Origin: Hirudinaria manillensis
Taxonomy: Eukaryota; Annelida; Clitellata; Hirudinida; Hirudinidae
Direction of reading: 5' to 3'
Assembly (NCBI GenBank): GCA_034509925.1
Contig: CM067535.1
Coordinates: 5,023,001-5,087,000, forward strand
DNA: 64,000 nt
In this document: piece after piece, positions 63,367 to 64,000 of the stretch
How the letters are laid out: the number at the start of each line of letters is the position of its first letter
Numbering within the stretch: the first letter of the stretch is position 1
Translations under genes and position numbers: made by a program
The notes under the pieces: generated by a model
Told to the model about the DNA's origin: nothing
What the model saw: only the letters and a program-made list of their open reading frames with translations
The model's database searches: none

Positions 63367-63917
63367 AGCGTGATTATTACCGTGATTATTATTATTTATT
63401 TATTTATTTATTTATTATCGTGATTATTATTATTTAATTATTTCTCGTGATACCAAAATGTTAAATTATAAATAAAAAAATTTAAAAAAAAAAAAAACTC
63501 TCTCTTGTCTTTCGCAGTGTAAAATCGCCAAAAAATAATCGGATTTCGCCGTGACAAACGGAACGAAAAATGGGTAAAATTCGACGACGCATCGTAATAC
63601 GTGATTAAAATTGGGAATAATTTTTCAATAATTTAAAAAATCAATCGCCTTATAAAACGTGTTGGCTGGGTGCCAACTCGCTGCGCGCGCTTTCGGCCCG
63701 TTCAGGTGCGAAGGCTATAGGCGCTAGGCTACGGGCTAGAGGCTAACAGCTAGCACGCGTCGCGCACGTGCGCGTAGGCTCCGAAACATCTATATATTTG
63801 GGAAAGCGGCGCTAGTAGTCATTATTCGTCAGACTCTCGACCCGTTCGCATCGCTCTCCTCGCGCATAAGCATTATCGCAGTCGCTCGCTCGAAAAAAGT
63901 CAGTTTTACGCCAAAAA

Positions 63918-64000
63918 ATGCCCGACCTTCCCCGTTGCTTGATTGGCAAAGGAATTTCGATTCCAAAATTGTGTTGCAAGTATCATCCCGACGCAGAAAT
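63918..64000 (+). CDS. TFIIB copy 9, cut by the window end
   Basis: The first 27 codons after a complete promoter (NFI palindrome 63662, E-box palindrome, TATA at 63791). MPDLPRCLIGKGISIPKLCC matches copies 4-8. It shows that the array continues rightward. Confidence 0.9.
   Translation, partial: MPDLPRCLIGKGISIPKLCCKYHPDAE

Larger units (their letters stand above)
51591..64000 (+). repeat. Tandem array of at least nine TFIIB gene units
   Basis: Head-to-tail units with ATG positions 51983, 53471, 54958, 56446, 57942, 59436, 60932, 62419 and 63918, giving periods of 1488, 1487, 1488, 1496, 1494, 1496, 1487 and 1499 bases. Unit plan: about 295 bases of spacer and promoter, 97 bases of 5' UTR, 948-base coding region, about 150 bases of 3' region with poly(A) tract. 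Spacers are nearly identical between units, differing mostly in microsatellite length and in AAACGAAACG versus AAACGGAACG. Homology starts abruptly near 51591 (GCCAAAAAATAATCGG) in unit 1; the right end lies beyond the window. Confidence 0.97.

Noticed and set aside
51591-64000. Bacterial or symbiont contamination, or a CRISPR-like array, as the source of the repeats
   Set aside because: The units encode eukaryotic TFIIB with polyadenylation signals, and a fragment is embedded in a split animal gene in this window. Repeat length and structure are unlike CRISPR.

Overview
This is nuclear DNA of an invertebrate animal. Every long protein-coding gene except the TFIIB array and one small ORF is split into many short exons with GT-AG (once GC-AG) introns. 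One gene is a divergent paramyosin, a filament protein of invertebrate muscle. The flanking DNA is AT-rich, with introns mostly of about 50-700 bases. I cannot fix the phylum from the sequence alone. I saw no bacterial operons, no CRISPR array and no retrovirus-like element.

Layout. (1) 174-13081, minus strand: a large secreted multidomain gene of SCO-spondin/hemolectin type (EGF, TB-like module, three VWD-C8-TIL blocks, four LDLa modules, unrecognised beta-rich domains, a tyrosine-rich charged tail). (2) 13157-14429: a non-autonomous piggyBac-like element with TTAA ends. (3) 15711-20278, minus: an unrecognised protein of about 1145 residues with internal repeats and one GC-AG intron. (4) 22122-28085, plus: a short, divergent paramyosin whose first intron carries a nearly perfect 151-base fragment of a TFIIB gene. 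(5) 30056-31651, minus: a small single-pass membrane protein and an unrecognised 297-residue ORF. (6) 32599-37126, plus: HADHB, the mitochondrial trifunctional-protein thiolase. (7) 37401-41516, minus: DDX41 helicase. (8) 42176-49135, plus: a GRIP-domain golgin (GCC2-like) with a decayed Tc1-type transposon in an intron. (9) 49643-50762, minus: a five-exon CIAO2A/FAM96A-like Fe-S assembly gene made of exons too short to stand out as ORFs. (10) 51591-64000, plus: a head-to-tail array of at least nine intronless TFIIB genes with a period near 1.49 kb, running off the window end.

The TFIIB array is the striking part. TFIIB is normally a single-copy general transcription factor, but here each unit carries its own CpG-rich promoter (perfect NFI-type palindrome, 14-base palindrome centred on CACGTG, TATA box 30 bases before an initiator), a full 315-codon frame, an AU-rich 3' UTR, a polyadenylation signal and a genomic poly(A) tract. 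The copies fall into two protein subfamilies that differ in the zinc ribbon, the B-linker and the helix that in human TFIIB reads the BRE promoter element. Copy 3 is a mosaic of the two. The fragment in the paramyosin intron, about 29 kb away, shows that the array belongs to this genome and sheds pieces.

The other genes look like ordinary housekeeping or structural genes without an obvious common pathway: mitochondrial beta-oxidation, RNA helicase, trans-Golgi tethering, Fe-S protein assembly, muscle filament and extracellular matrix. DDX41 and the golgin are divergent across about 660 bases and may share a promoter region. The golgin and CIAO2A are convergent.
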